A DNA stretch of 19,703 nt from an uncultured Gammaproteobacteria bacterium. GTDB lineage: Bacteria; Pseudomonadota; Gammaproteobacteria; GCA-2729495. Numbering within the stretch: the first letter of the stretch is position 1; every line of letters starts with the position of its first letter. The stretch spans positions 1-19,703 of the forward strand of contig CAMYJV010000052.1 in the NCBI GenBank assembly GCA_947258805.1. The letters are read 5' to 3'. Shown here piece by piece: positions 1 to 7,764 of this stretch. The notes under the pieces were generated by a model. It was not told where the DNA came from. It did not search any database and saw only the letters and a program-made list of their open reading frames with translations. A program made the position numbers and the translations under genes.

Positions 1-1303
1 GGGTCCGCCCCCGCATCAGCGCTTCGCTCTGCGCGAAAAAGTTAGAAATCAGAATCTGGTGATGCCGGCCGACGTCATTGTGGCTGCGGGCCGCGGCCAG
101 GAAGTCACACGGAATCAGCTTCGTGCCCTGGTGAATCAGCTGGTAGAACGCGTGCTGGCCGTTGGTACCGGGCTGGCCCCAAATGATCGGACCCGTCTGC
201 CAGTCGACGGGTGCGCCGTCGCGGGTCACGCCTTTGCCGTTGCTCTCCATGTCTCCCTGCTGAAAATAATCCGCGAACAGGCTCAGGTACTGGTCGTAGG
301 GCAGGATCGCGTGGCTTTCGGCGTCGAAAAAGTTGTTGTACCAGACACCCAACAGCGCCATCAGCACCGGAATGTTCTCCGCGAAGGGCGCGGTGCGGAA
401 ATGTTCGTCCGCCGCATGGGCGCCGGCCAGCAGGGCCTCGAAGTTGTCCATTCCGATATACAGGGCAATGGACAAGCCAATGGCGGACCATAGCGAATAC
501 CGCCCGCCCACCCAGTCCCAGAATTCGAACATGTTCTCGGTATCGATGCCGAACTCCGTGACCGCGGCTGCGTTCGTGGACAGCGCGGCAAAGTGCTTTG
601 CAATATGCGCCTCGTCAGCGGCAGCCTGCAGGAACCATGTGCGCGCGGTGTGCGCGTTCGTCATGGTCTCGATGGTCGTGAAGGTCTTGGATGCCACCAG
701 GAATAGCGTCGTCTCCGGCCGCACCCGCTTGAGCGTCTCGCTGATGTCGGTGCCGTCTACGTTCGATACGAAGTGCACCGCGAGGCCTGGCTGAGCATAG
801 GGCGTCAGGGCCTGGCAGACCATTTTCGGGCCGAGGTCGGAGCCGCCGATACCAATATTCACGATGTCGGTAATGCGCTCTCCCGTATACCCTTTCCAGG
901 TGCCGGAGCGGACCCGGTCGCTGAATGCCCGCATCTTTGCGAGCACCGCGTTGACCTCGGGCATCACGTTCTTGCCCTTGACCAGTATCGGTCGGTTGGC
1001 TCGATTGCGCAGCGCCACGTGCAGCACGGCGCGGTGCTCGGTGTTATTGATTGTCTCGCCCGAGAACATGGCCTCGATACGGCCGGCCAGTTCGGCCTGT
1101 TCCGCCAGGCCAACGAGCGCTGCCAGCGCTTCGTCATCGATACGATTCTTGGAGTAGTCAAACAGCAGTTCGCCGAACTGAACCGAGTAGCGATCAAAGC
1201 GATCGGCGTCTGCCTCGAAGGAATTGCGCATGTGCACGCCATCGAGTCTGCGGCGCGTTGCTTCAAGGGCTTTCCAGGCGGGTAGCGTGGTGGGTGATGG
1301 CAT
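1..1303 (-). CDS. pgi: Glucose-6-phosphate isomerase, C-terminal end cut off by window edge
   Basis: Interconverts glucose-6-phosphate and fructose-6-phosphate in the cytoplasm (glycolysis/gluconeogenesis). Reading from the ATG at 1303 gives 434 residues without a stop to the window edge; the family is about 550 residues, so roughly the last fifth is missing. Seen: GIGGSDLGP at residues 151-159, SKTFTT at 205-210, the family signature [14 protein letters not shown] at 263-276, [18 protein letters not shown] at 378-395, and FFAQSEAL near the end. Odd point: residue 377, where characterised enzymes carry the catalytic-base Glu (WGEPGTN), reads Gln (WGQPGTN; codon 175-173). The upstream CpcT/CpeT-like gene on the same strand ends 52 bp before this start, so co-transcription is possible. 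The start lacks a strong Shine-Dalgarno, but the N-terminus matches family length. Confidence 0.97.
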   Translation of the reverse strand, partial: MPSPTTLPAWKALEATRRRLDGVHMRNSFEADADRFDRYSVQFGELLFDYSKNRIDDEALAALVGLAEQAELAGRIEAMFSGETINNTEHRAVLHVALRNRANRPILVKGKNVMPEVNAVLAKMRAFSDRVRSGTWKGYTGERITDIVNIGIGGSDLGPKMVCQALTPYAQPGLAVHFVSNVDGTDISETLKRVRPETTLFLVASKTFTTIETMTNAHTARTWFLQAAADEAHIAKHFAALSTNAAAVTEFGIDTENMFEFWDWVGGRYSLWSAIGLSIALYIGMDNFEALLAGAHAADEHFRTAPFAENIPVLMALLGVWYNNFFDAESHAILPYDQYLSLFADYFQQGDMESNGKGVTRDGAPVDWQTGPIIWGQPGTNGQHAFYQLIHQGTKLIPCDFLAAARSHNDVGRHHQILISNFFAQSEALMRGRT

Positions 1304-1355
1304 GCGGCGATTCTCGTAGGGTTCCAGGCGCTGCGCAGGTGGCGTTGTCAGCGGC

Positions 1356-2042
1356 TCAGCGCCTTTGCAGAAGGTAAAACTCGCCGGGTGCGGTACCAAA
1401 AACCTGCACACCCGAATCGTCGAAGCCGCGTTCCGCCGTCAGGTAGGTGCCGGGCGTGACGAAGGCCTCGCCCTCGATGCGCCGCCAGGCCTGTCGGCGC
1501 TCGGACCACACGCGGCACGCGGCGGGGTCTACCCGCCCGTACCAGCCGTCGTCGCGGCGTTGCCAGAGCTGCTTGCAGGACGGCGGCAAATCCTGTTCCA
1601 GGTCATCTGTCGTGAGGGCGGCGAACAGCGCCGGCGACTGCCAGGCATCGACGAACTTCTCCGGCTCGGGCAGCGACCACGTGATCTGCCTGACCGTGCC
1701 TGGCTGATCGCCGGGTTCGAACACCAGCAGACGCTGTCGATAGACTTTTTGCACCGGGCCGCTGTTGAGTTGCCAGTACATCACGTGTTCACCGAGGTCG
1801 GGCGCTGATACGCGCGCGTGCCGGTCCGTCAGCAGCGGATCTTCGGTGTCGCCCGCTTGCGCGACGCCGTCACTGCTGTAGCTGCCCTCCAGCAGGGCCA
1901 GCAGTTCATCGATGTCCGGCTGCGCGTAGACCGGCTGTCCGAGCAGCAGGCAAGCGCCGGCCAGCAACCAGCACAGATGGCTAAGCCTTCGCTGCTTCTG
2001 CTTTGCTGGCCGTTCCTTCCCTTGGCTCGCTGTCACAAACAT
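1356..2042 (-). CDS. CpcT/CpeT-family secreted protein
   Basis: About 228 residues. An early hydrophobic stretch ([17 protein letters not shown]) reads as a signal peptide with cleavage after YA, so the protein is probably periplasmic or outer-membrane associated. The mature part resembles the CpcT/CpeT (DUF1001) fold: [18 protein letters not shown], then two cysteines (PPSCKQLW ... PAACRVW), then the C-terminal block [20 protein letters not shown], which matches the family's RGFD..G.QVWG...G.Y pattern. In cyanobacteria these proteins are bilin lyases; non-phototrophic relatives have unknown function, so no lyase role is claimed. The frame is open upstream to 2288, but I chose the ATG at 2042 because it precedes the signal peptide and lies about 20 bp after a possible -10 box. 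The upstream extension is low-complexity and not protein-like. Confidence 0.72.
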   Translation of the reverse strand: MFVTASQGKERPAKQKQRRLSHLCWLLAGACLLLGQPVYAQPDIDELLALLEGSYSSDGVAQAGDTEDPLLTDRHARVSAPDLGEHVMYWQLNSGPVQKVYRQRLLVFEPGDQPGTVRQITWSLPEPEKFVDAWQSPALFAALTTDDLEQDLPPSCKQLWQRRDDGWYGRVDPAACRVWSERRQAWRRIEGEAFVTPGTYLTAERGFDDSGVQVFGTAPGEFYLLQRR

Positions 2043-2067
2043 CGCTAACCCGCAGAAACCGGCCGCC

Positions 2068-2073
2068 AGTATA
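2068..2073 (-). promoter_or_regulatory. Possible -10 box for the CpcT/CpeT-like gene
   Basis: On the minus strand this reads TATACT, close to TATAAT, and would place a transcript start about 19 nt upstream of the chosen ATG at 2042. No convincing -35 is seen 16-18 bp further up, so this is a weak prediction. Confidence 0.3.
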
Positions 2074-2251
2074 GCGAAGCACCCGCGCGCGGTGCGGACT
2101 GCGGCAGGGCGGCGGCGCACCGCCCCAGGCCCTGGGCTGGTTGCCATAACGCGCTGCAAACAGCCGTCGAACGCCACGGGCCGAGGGCCTCGATGCCTGG
2201 CTTGAGCGCCTGAAAACCGGCGACTAGACTGATTGCAACAACAAGAAACAA

Positions 2252-2284
2252 GACACCCCCGTCCCGGTCGGGTGTCGGGGGGTG
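2252..2284 (+). promoter_or_regulatory. Leader with two mutually exclusive hairpins covering or freeing the ribosome site
   Basis: GACACCC (2252-2258) can pair with GGGTGTC (2270-2276). Overlapping it, CACCCCC (2254-2260) can pair with GGGGGTG (2278-2284), which contains the G-run that serves as Shine-Dalgarno for the ATG at 2288. Both stems are seven perfect pairs and cannot form together. The pairing is seen in sequence; any regulatory role is inference. Confidence 0.3.
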
Positions 2285-2287
2285 ACA

Positions 2288-2665
2288 ATGCCCGATATCC
2301 GAAACTTCAGGGTCATTTTTCTGGCCGGCCTGCTGCTGGCCTTGCCGGCGACCGCCGGGCCGTGGGCCAGTCGTCTGCCGACGTCCGAAAAACCCAAGCA
2401 ACCGCGAATCCTGACGGTCTTTACCCGCGATGAGCAGCTGTTTGTCGCCGGGCAGAACCTGCCCACGGGCGAGGATGTCGAAGTCCGGCTCGGCAACCTG
2501 CAGCTCGAGGTTCTGTACGGTACAGACGACCTGGTGGTCACCCGACTGCCCGAGCTGCCCCTGGACCAGGACTTCGAGCTGGTGATCAGGCGCGGCGTGC
2601 GTGAAGCCTCGCTACGTTCGTCGCCGGCCAACTGGGGCTTCATTCTGCCAAGTCAGCAACGTTAA
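2288..2665 (+). CDS. Small secreted IPT/TIG-like single-domain protein
   Basis: 125 residues. An N-terminal signal peptide (FLAGLLLALPATA, cleavage near residue 23) is followed by a short linker and one beta-rich domain from about residue 40. The pattern there (FVAGQNLPTGEDVEVRLG, LEVLYGTDDLVVTRLP, then FELVIRRG) resembles IPT/TIG immunoglobulin-like domains found in surface proteins and phage-tail-collar-associated proteins. I chose the ATG at 2288 because a G-run lies 6 nt upstream; an in-frame GTG at 2282 would add two residues and disrupt that spacing. It is divergent from the CpcT/CpeT-like gene, with about 245 bp between them. The 200 bp downstream (2666-2865) hold no gene I can support. 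Function is unknown; a periplasmic or surface binding domain is an inference from fold. Confidence 0.68.
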   Translation: MPDIRNFRVIFLAGLLLALPATAGPWASRLPTSEKPKQPRILTVFTRDEQLFVAGQNLPTGEDVEVRLGNLQLEVLYGTDDLVVTRLPELPLDQDFELVIRRGVREASLRSSPANWGFILPSQQR

Positions 2666-2865
2666 AGCATTCCGGCTGCCGAAGCTTCCCGTGCACCAGG
2701 CGCGTACAAGCTGCCGTCCCTGCACACCCCTGGCCGCGGCGTGACGCAGGTCACGATTGCCGCTTAACGATTTGCAGTTCCACCCTTGGGGCGCCGAAGA
2801 TGTCAGGGGAAGCGGTAAAGATTTGAAACCGTCGATAAATTACCGGCTGGCGATACGAAGGAACA

Positions 2866-3267
2866 ATGGCAAGCACCTGGACCGTACTGGTAGTCGATGA
2901 TGACGCCACCACCCGGACGCTGATGCGATCTGCATTGGAGCGCCTGGGGCTGATTGTGGTGGACGCCGCCGACGGTGAGGCCGGGCTCGCCGTGTTCAAG
3001 AAGTCGCAGGCCGACCTGGTGATCCTCGACGCCAACATGCCGAAAAAGAATGGATTCGAGGCTTGCAAGGCCATTCGTCGAATCAGCTACGGCCGCGACA
3101 TACCGATCATCATGGTCACTTCCCTGGCCGACTCGGATTCCGTCAAGCGGGCTGTAGCCGCCGGCGTCACCGACTTCATCGCCAAGCCGTTGAACTGGGC
3201 CCAGCTCAGCGAATGCATCCGGGAGCATCTGAAAACGCCGGGCCCCGTGTCGCCTGCAACCACCTAG
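2866..3267 (+). CDS. Single-domain response regulator (CheY-like receiver)
   Basis: 133 residues, almost all receiver domain. Acidic pocket D11-D13, phosphoacceptor D55 (LVILDANMP), the Thr of MVTS at 85 and Lys of AKPLNW at 107 are all present, so phosphorylation competence is expected. There is no output domain; the tail after residue 123 is short and Pro/Thr-rich. The start is supported by AAGGA at 2858-2862. The closing motif (AAGVTDFIAKPLNW) resembles receivers found in diguanylate-cyclase-type regulators. It lies 104 bp upstream of the histidine kinase in the same direction, so it is a likely phosphotransfer partner of that kinase. Without an output domain it probably acts by protein contact, for example on the downstream GGDEF-EAL protein or ATPase (inference). 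Confidence 0.93.
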   Translation: MASTWTVLVVDDDATTRTLMRSALERLGLIVVDAADGEAGLAVFKKSQADLVILDANMPKKNGFEACKAIRRISYGRDIPIIMVTSLADSDSVKRAVAAGVTDFIAKPLNWAQLSECIREHLKTPGPVSPATT

Positions 3268-3371
3268 GCCCCAGGCATCGCCTTCCGTTTCCGGAAAGGT
3301 GACATAAATCACTCCGCCGCAGGCCCCTGGAATGAAAACATGCGTCTTATTTCGCCTTTCGGGGAGGGCAC

Positions 3372-3845
3372 GTGTTGGGCGGCAGGCTGGCGGAACTCTG
3401 GAACCGGGAACGGATGGGATTGACCATGATCCTGGCTTCGATCGCCGTGATCGGAGTTACGGTCTATCTTTCACTGAACCTGCGAATCAATGAGCAGGTC
3501 GAGAACCTGCGCAACCAGGGTGCGAGCATCTCCCGCATCCTGGCCGACGTCCCCTTCAGCGAGCTGCGCTCGCGTCAACAGGACCACGGGCCGCTGCGCA
3601 TGCTGCAGCTGGGCCAGGATTCCGACGAGTTCGCCTACGCGGTGGTGGTGAACGGCGACGGCGAGGTCCTGAACGCTGTCAACTCGCCAGCCGTCGATGT
3701 GAATGCCGTGGTGTCCGGTGTGTCTGCAGATCCATGGTTCGGTGAACGTGAGCTGAAGGCGTCCGCCGATGGTCGCAAGGTGCTGGAATTCTCTGCACCG
3801 GCTCTCGAACAGGAAGAAGTCGTGGGCAGTATCCGCATCGGTTAG
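3372..3845 (+). CDS. N-terminal fragment of the interrupted histidine kinase (sensor part)
   Basis: 157 residues from a GTG preceded by a strong GGGGAGG (3361-3367). It contains TM1 (LTMILASIAVIGVTVYL) and the extracytoplasmic sensor region, with no recognised fold beyond a PAS/Cache-like mix of strands (YAVVVNGDGEVLNAV). Expressed alone it would be a membrane-anchored sensor stub without a kinase domain. TTG at 3375 is an alternative start. Confidence 0.75.
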   Translation: MLGGRLAELWNRERMGLTMILASIAVIGVTVYLSLNLRINEQVENLRNQGASISRILADVPFSELRSRQQDHGPLRMLQLGQDSDEFAYAVVVNGDGEVLNAVNSPAVDVNAVVSGVSADPWFGERELKASADGRKVLEFSAPALEQEEVVGSIRIG

Positions 3846-3899
3846 TTCATTGCCAGCATCGCGCTGACGATTTTTCTGCTGACCCCGCTGTTCTACTTC

Positions 3900-5189
3900 A
3901 TGGTCCGGCGCGAGATCCGTCCGATCCATGCCGTGAACGATGAAATTGCCAGCCGTATCAGCGGCGGAGAATTCAATTCCTGCACCATCGAGGCCACTGG
4001 GGAGTTGCGCGAATTCATCGACCGCTTTAACGGCTTCATGGAACTGGCGCGGGGCAAGATCGAAGGCTTGGAGCGAGACAACACCGAACTGGTGGCGTCC
4101 CAGAAGCTCCTGGGCTATCGCAAGCTGCGTATCGAGGCGGTGCTGAAAGCCATTCCCGAGGCAATCCTGATTCTCGGTGAAGACGGCAGCGTGTCTTACG
4201 CGAACGACATGGTGAAATCGATGCTGCGCGTGGAGCCGGGTGACATCCTGCACAAGCTCCCCAGCCAGTGGTGCCTGCATGAAGAAGCGCTGAATTTCCT
4301 CAGCCGCTTCGAAAAGCCAAGCACGGCGAACTTCTACTCCGAGACCCTGCGCCTCACCAGCCCGGGAGATACGCAGCAAAAGCTCTCCATCAAGGCGTAC
4401 CCGCTCTTTTCGCCGCAGGATCCGGAGATGATCTTCGGCCGCCTGGTGCTGCTGCGCGATGTGACGCGAGAGGCCCTGGCCGAAGAGGGCCGTGGCAACT
4501 TTGTCGCCCACGTGTCCCACGAGCTGAAGACACCGTTGAACACGCTCGCTCTCTATGCCGAGGCGCTACAGGGCGGGCAGGGCGAAGACGAGTCTTTCCG
4601 GATCGAGGCGTACAACGTCATCAACGATGAGGTAGAGCGCCTGGGTTCCCTGGTGGACAATCTGCTGAGCATCACGAAGATCGAAATGGGCAATCTGAAA
4701 ATCGACAAGCAGCGTGTCCGTCTGCATGATCTGTTGCGCGATGCCTTCAAGCACGTGGCCCACAGCGGCAAGGACAAGAACCTCGATTTCCAGCTCGACG
4801 TGCCGGCTGAACTGAGCACCGTGGCCGTCGACAAGGACCTTCTCCGTATTGCCATCAACAACATCGTGGGCAATGCAATCAAGTACACGCCTGCCGGTGG
4901 CCGCATCACGCTGACTGCCGAGGAAACCGATACGGCCTTCGAAATTCGGGTTAAAGATACGGGCATCGGAATTTCAGCCGAAGACAGCGACAAGATCTTC
5001 CAGAAGTTCTACCGGTCAGACAGCGACCAGGTTCGTGAGATTGGTGGGCATGGTCTTGGTCTGCCACTGGCCAAAGAAATCGTCGAGCTACACCGCGGGC
5101 AACTCAGTGTGACCAGTGAGCCCGGCAAGGGTTCTGAATTCCTGATCAGGCTCTGGAAAGATCGGGCGTTGCTGAAGCAAGCCGTATGA
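3900..5189 (+). CDS. C-terminal fragment of the interrupted histidine kinase (PAS-HisKA-HATPase)
   Basis: If translated independently, the first usable start after the TAG is the ATG at 3900, giving 429 residues with no membrane segment; no good Shine-Dalgarno precedes it. Contents: HAMP-like/coiled segment, PAS-like domain around residues 75-190 (AIPEAILILGEDGSVSYAN), HisKA H-box VAHVSHELKTPLNTL (H207), N-box INNIVGNAIKYT (from 319), G1 KDTGIGIS (352-359), F-box IFQKFYRS, G2 GGHGLGLPLAKEIV. All catalytic motifs are intact, so the fragment could in principle act as a soluble kinase. Its TGA overlaps the next gene's ATG by 4 bp (ATGA), which points to translational coupling with the second receiver protein. 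Confidence 0.85.
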   Translation: MVRREIRPIHAVNDEIASRISGGEFNSCTIEATGELREFIDRFNGFMELARGKIEGLERDNTELVASQKLLGYRKLRIEAVLKAIPEAILILGEDGSVSYANDMVKSMLRVEPGDILHKLPSQWCLHEEALNFLSRFEKPSTANFYSETLRLTSPGDTQQKLSIKAYPLFSPQDPEMIFGRLVLLRDVTREALAEEGRGNFVAHVSHELKTPLNTLALYAEALQGGQGEDESFRIEAYNVINDEVERLGSLVDNLLSITKIEMGNLKIDKQRVRLHDLLRDAFKHVAHSGKDKNLDFQLDVPAELSTVAVDKDLLRIAINNIVGNAIKYTPAGGRITLTAEETDTAFEIRVKDTGIGISAEDSDKIFQKFYRSDSDQVREIGGHGLGLPLAKEIVELHRGQLSVTSEPGKGSEFLIRLWKDRALLKQAV

Positions 5190-5593
5190 ACACGAAGCAC
5201 ATACTGCTGGCAGACGACGAGCCCATGGTGCTGCGTGTGCTCCGGCTGCAGCTGGAGAAGGCGGGCTACGCGGTCGAAACGGCGAAAAACGGTGAGGAAG
5301 CGCTGCAGCGCATCCGTGACCTTGCCCCTGATGCGCTGATCACCGATATCGAAATGCCAAAGCTGTCCGGTGAGGAGCTTTGCAAGATTCTGCAGGCGGA
5401 GTGCCCGGAGCGGGCGTTCCCGATTTTTGTCGCGACTTCCCTTACCGACATCAGGCACCGTGAATGGGCGCAGGCCATCACCAACGTCCACTTCCTGGAG
5501 AAGCCGCTGAGCGCCCGGCAATTGCTCAGGGCCCTGGCCGAATATTTTCAGGCGGAAGAAGCCGGCAACGCGCCTGCCCCGGTGGGGCCATGA
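5186..5593 (+). CDS. Second single-domain response regulator
   Basis: 135 residues, receiver domain only. Acidic residues D10/D11, phosphoacceptor D54 (ALITDIEMPKLSGEEL), T84 in FVATS and K106 in LEKPLS are all present. The tail is short and rich in Ala/Pro. It is coupled at both ends: ATGA overlap with the kinase (5186-5189) and ATGA overlap with the GGDEF-EAL gene (5590-5593). It is therefore made in close stoichiometry with both. The simplest reading is that this receiver takes phosphate from the kinase and passes the signal by contact, to the c-di-GMP enzyme or the ATPase (inference). Confidence 0.94.
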   Translation: MNTKHILLADDEPMVLRVLRLQLEKAGYAVETAKNGEEALQRIRDLAPDALITDIEMPKLSGEELCKILQAECPERAFPIFVATSLTDIRHREWAQAITNVHFLEKPLSARQLLRALAEYFQAEEAGNAPAPVGP

Positions 5594-7764
5594 ACGCCGC
5601 CGTGCAGGCCCTGGATCTCGCCAACTACGCAGCCATGGCGCAACGGATGTTTCCCGCCAGCATCGGTCTTGCGCTCTGCGACGGTAGCGGCGCGGCGCTC
5701 GCGGTCACGGATGATTCAATCGACGAGCGTCTCGGCAAGCTGGGCAAAATGAGCCCCGACTGGGCCGCGCGGGTGCAGGACCTGGACTGTGTCGAACTCG
5801 GGTCGGATGGCATGGTGCTGATCATGAACCTGCAGGCCGGCGCTGATCCGGCGGCGGGTTTCCTGCTGTGGTGGGTGACGGACGCTGCCGCCGGCCAGCA
5901 GTCCGCGGACCTCCATGACACCCTGCTGTCGCTGGGAGTCTGCGTTCGCAACGAACTCGAGCTGCAGACCGAGCTGGACAACATGGCGCTGGAGCTGGCC
6001 GAGCGCTACGAGGAGCTCAATCTCGTCTACCACACCGATGACCAGGTGAGCTATTTCCGCGAAGGCTACGAGGCCTTTCGGGCCCTGGTGCAGAACTGTG
6101 CCGACTATCTGGACGCCGGATTGGCGGTCATCTACCTGCGCGATAAGGGTGTGTTCGTCGAAAGCCATTCGGCCCTCGACGCGATGGATGTTCGCCTGAT
6201 CCAGTCTGTGATGGACGACTACCTTTACGACAAGGTGGCCGGCAGCGGCGACGTGGAGTTTCTGAACAATGGCGACGACGACAGTGACGACGATTCTGCC
6301 CCGGTGCCCTACCGCTTGATGGCCGGTCCGGTGGTCAGTTTCGGTGACCAGACCGACGGCGTACTGCTCATCGCGAACCTGCTGTCGTCCAGGTCCTTTT
6401 CCAACAGCGACAAGAACCTGCTGGCCGTCATGGCCCGGAAAGCGGCCAAGATCATCCAGGGCAGCTACGACGGTCTGACTGGCCTGTTTAATCGCGCGAG
6501 CTTCGAGAACCTGGTAGAGAGCAGTCTGGCAAGCTTGCGCAGCCGCGGCGGCTATCACTGTCTGCTGCACATCAACGTGGACAAGTTGCACCGCGTCAAT
6601 GAAACGGTTGGCCACGAGGCCGGGGACATGGTCATTCGGGCCTTTGCCGGCGCCGTAGCGGAGGAGCTGCGCGATACGGACGCACTGGCGCGGCTCGGTG
6701 GCGATGAACTCGGCGTGCTGATCAACAACTGTAGTCCGCAAAAGGGTTCTGCCATCGCTGACAAACTGATCAGGCGCCTGGCCGCATTGCAGCTCGAATG
6801 GCGGGGCGAGCGGCTCAACGTGACGGCGAGCATCGGTGTCGCGACGCTGGGCGAAGCTGCCCGCAGCGGTGAACAAGTCATGAAGTACGCCGTCATGGCC
6901 TGCGACGTCGCCAAGGAAAACGGCGGCAACATGGTGCAGGTCTACGAGCATGACGATGTCCGCCTGAAGGAACGCGAAGCCAACATGTGGATGGTGGGTA
7001 CCGTGCATTCTGCGCTGCGTGAAGGCCGATTCATGCTCCATGCGCAGCCCATCGTGCCGCTGAATGCAACGGGTGAAACCCACCTGGAGATCCTGTTGCG
7101 GATGCAGGATGGCGACAAGGTGGTTTCGCCCGACGCCTTTCTGCCAGCCAGCGAGCGCTACCAGATGATGGAGGCCATCGACCGTTGGGTCGTGGAGAAT
7201 TCGCTGATGCAGATCGGGATATACCTGGACAGCCAGCCACGGGTTCGGCCGGTCTTCGGCATCAACCTGTCCGGGCAATCCTTCTGCACGCCCGACTTCC
7301 TGAATTTTGCGCTGGACGTCTTGCGCAAGTCCCAGGTGCCGCCGGAGCTGATCTGCTTCGAGATTACCGAAACGGCCGCAGTGGCCAACCTGGCCCAGGC
7401 CAAGATTTTCATCGAAGCCTTGCGCAACGAGGGCTGCCAGTTTGCCCTCGATGATTTTGGTGCCGGCCTGAGTTCCTTCGGCTACCTGAAGTCTTTCGAC
7501 GTGCAGTACCTGAAGATTGATGGTGCGCTGGTGCGCGACATTGTCGATGACAAGGTCAATGCTGCGATGGTGGAGTCCGTGACCCAGATCGGCCACGTGA
7601 TGGGGCTGAAAACCATCGCGGAATTCGTCGAGACGGATCAGGCACGCGCGTTGCTGACCAAGATGGGCGTGGATTTCATCCAGGGATACCTGATAAGCAA
7701 GCCGAGCCCGCTGCACGAGCAGTTAGCGGCTCTGGACACCCAGCCGTCACTGCGTGCGCTGTGA
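5590..7764 (+). CDS. GGDEF-EAL protein, c-di-GMP synthesis/degradation
   Basis: 724 residues, no transmembrane segment seen. The N-terminal ~290 residues look like a helical linker (about 105-145) leading to a GAF-like sensory domain (about 155-290). The GGDEF domain (about 291-455) has signature GGDEL (370-374) and an inhibitory-site RxxD (R361-D364) at the canonical five-residue spacing; the final Leu instead of Phe leaves cyclase activity uncertain. The EAL domain (about 470-710) keeps the catalytic set: E500 (EIL), N559 (GINLSG), E591 (EITE), D621/D622 (DDFGAGLSSFGYLK), K642 (LKIDG), E678, Q698 (QGY). Phosphodiesterase activity is thus likely. I chose the ATG at 5590, with GGTGGGG upstream and the ATGA overlap, over an out-of-context upstream extension to 5464. 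Its stop overlaps the next ATG (TGATG), coupling it to the MshEN-containing ATPase. Confidence 0.95.
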   Translation: MNAAVQALDLANYAAMAQRMFPASIGLALCDGSGAALAVTDDSIDERLGKLGKMSPDWAARVQDLDCVELGSDGMVLIMNLQAGADPAAGFLLWWVTDAAAGQQSADLHDTLLSLGVCVRNELELQTELDNMALELAERYEELNLVYHTDDQVSYFREGYEAFRALVQNCADYLDAGLAVIYLRDKGVFVESHSALDAMDVRLIQSVMDDYLYDKVAGSGDVEFLNNGDDDSDDDSAPVPYRLMAGPVVSFGDQTDGVLLIANLLSSRSFSNSDKNLLAVMARKAAKIIQGSYDGLTGLFNRASFENLVESSLASLRSRGGYHCLLHINVDKLHRVNETVGHEAGDMVIRAFAGAVAEELRDTDALARLGGDELGVLINNCSPQKGSAIADKLIRRLAALQLEWRGERLNVTASIGVATLGEAARSGEQVMKYAVMACDVAKENGGNMVQVYEHDDVRLKEREANMWMVGTVHSALREGRFMLHAQPIVPLNATGETHLEILLRMQDGDKVVSPDAFLPASERYQMMEAIDRWVVENSLMQIGIYLDSQPRVRPVFGINLSGQSFCTPDFLNFALDVLRKSQVPPELICFEITETAAVANLAQAKIFIEALRNEGCQFALDDFGAGLSSFGYLKSFDVQYLKIDGALVRDIVDDKVNAAMVESVTQIGHVMGLKTIAEFVETDQARALLTKMGVDFIQGYLISKPSPLHEQLAALDTQPSLRAL

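Larger units (their letters stand above)
3372..5189 (+). pseudogene. Membrane sensor histidine kinase interrupted by an in-frame TAG
   Basis: Two open stretches in the same frame (3372-3842 and 3846-5189) are separated only by TAG at 3843-3845 (codon 158 of 605). Read through the stop, the architecture is a complete kinase: TM1 (about residues 15-37), extracytoplasmic sensor region (38-155), TM2 (159-176, FIASIALTIFLLTPLFYF), juxtamembrane/HAMP-like segment, PAS-like domain (about 250-365), HisKA with the phospho-His in VSHELKTPLN (H383), and HATPase_c with N, G1 and G2 boxes. The stop falls exactly at the entry to TM2. It is therefore a pseudogene, a recoded or suppressed gene, or a sequencing error from TAT, TAC, CAG or a similar codon. 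The 3' part keeps intact motifs, which suggests the lesion is recent or not real. Confidence 0.85.

Noticed and set aside
2816..2838. Possible sigma-28 (FliA) promoter, TAAA...GTCGATAA, before the first receiver gene
   Set aside because: Both half-sites resemble the consensus (TAAA-N15-GCCGATAA) but the gap is 11 nt, four too short for a working promoter.
3330..3346. Sigma-54-like CTGGAAT...ATGC before the histidine kinase
   Set aside because: GG-to-GC spacing is 11 rather than the strict 10, and the remaining consensus bases are poor.
3471..4520. 349-codon minus-strand open frame spanning the kinase TAG
   Set aside because: It has no recognisable motif and mirrors kinase codons; the plus strand carries a full set of kinase motifs on both sides of the TAG.
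5716..7716. 666-codon open frame on the minus strand opposite the GGDEF-EAL gene
   Set aside because: Its translation is His/Gln/Val-rich with no domain signal, typical of an antisense shadow in GC-rich DNA; the plus-strand frame has complete catalytic motifs.
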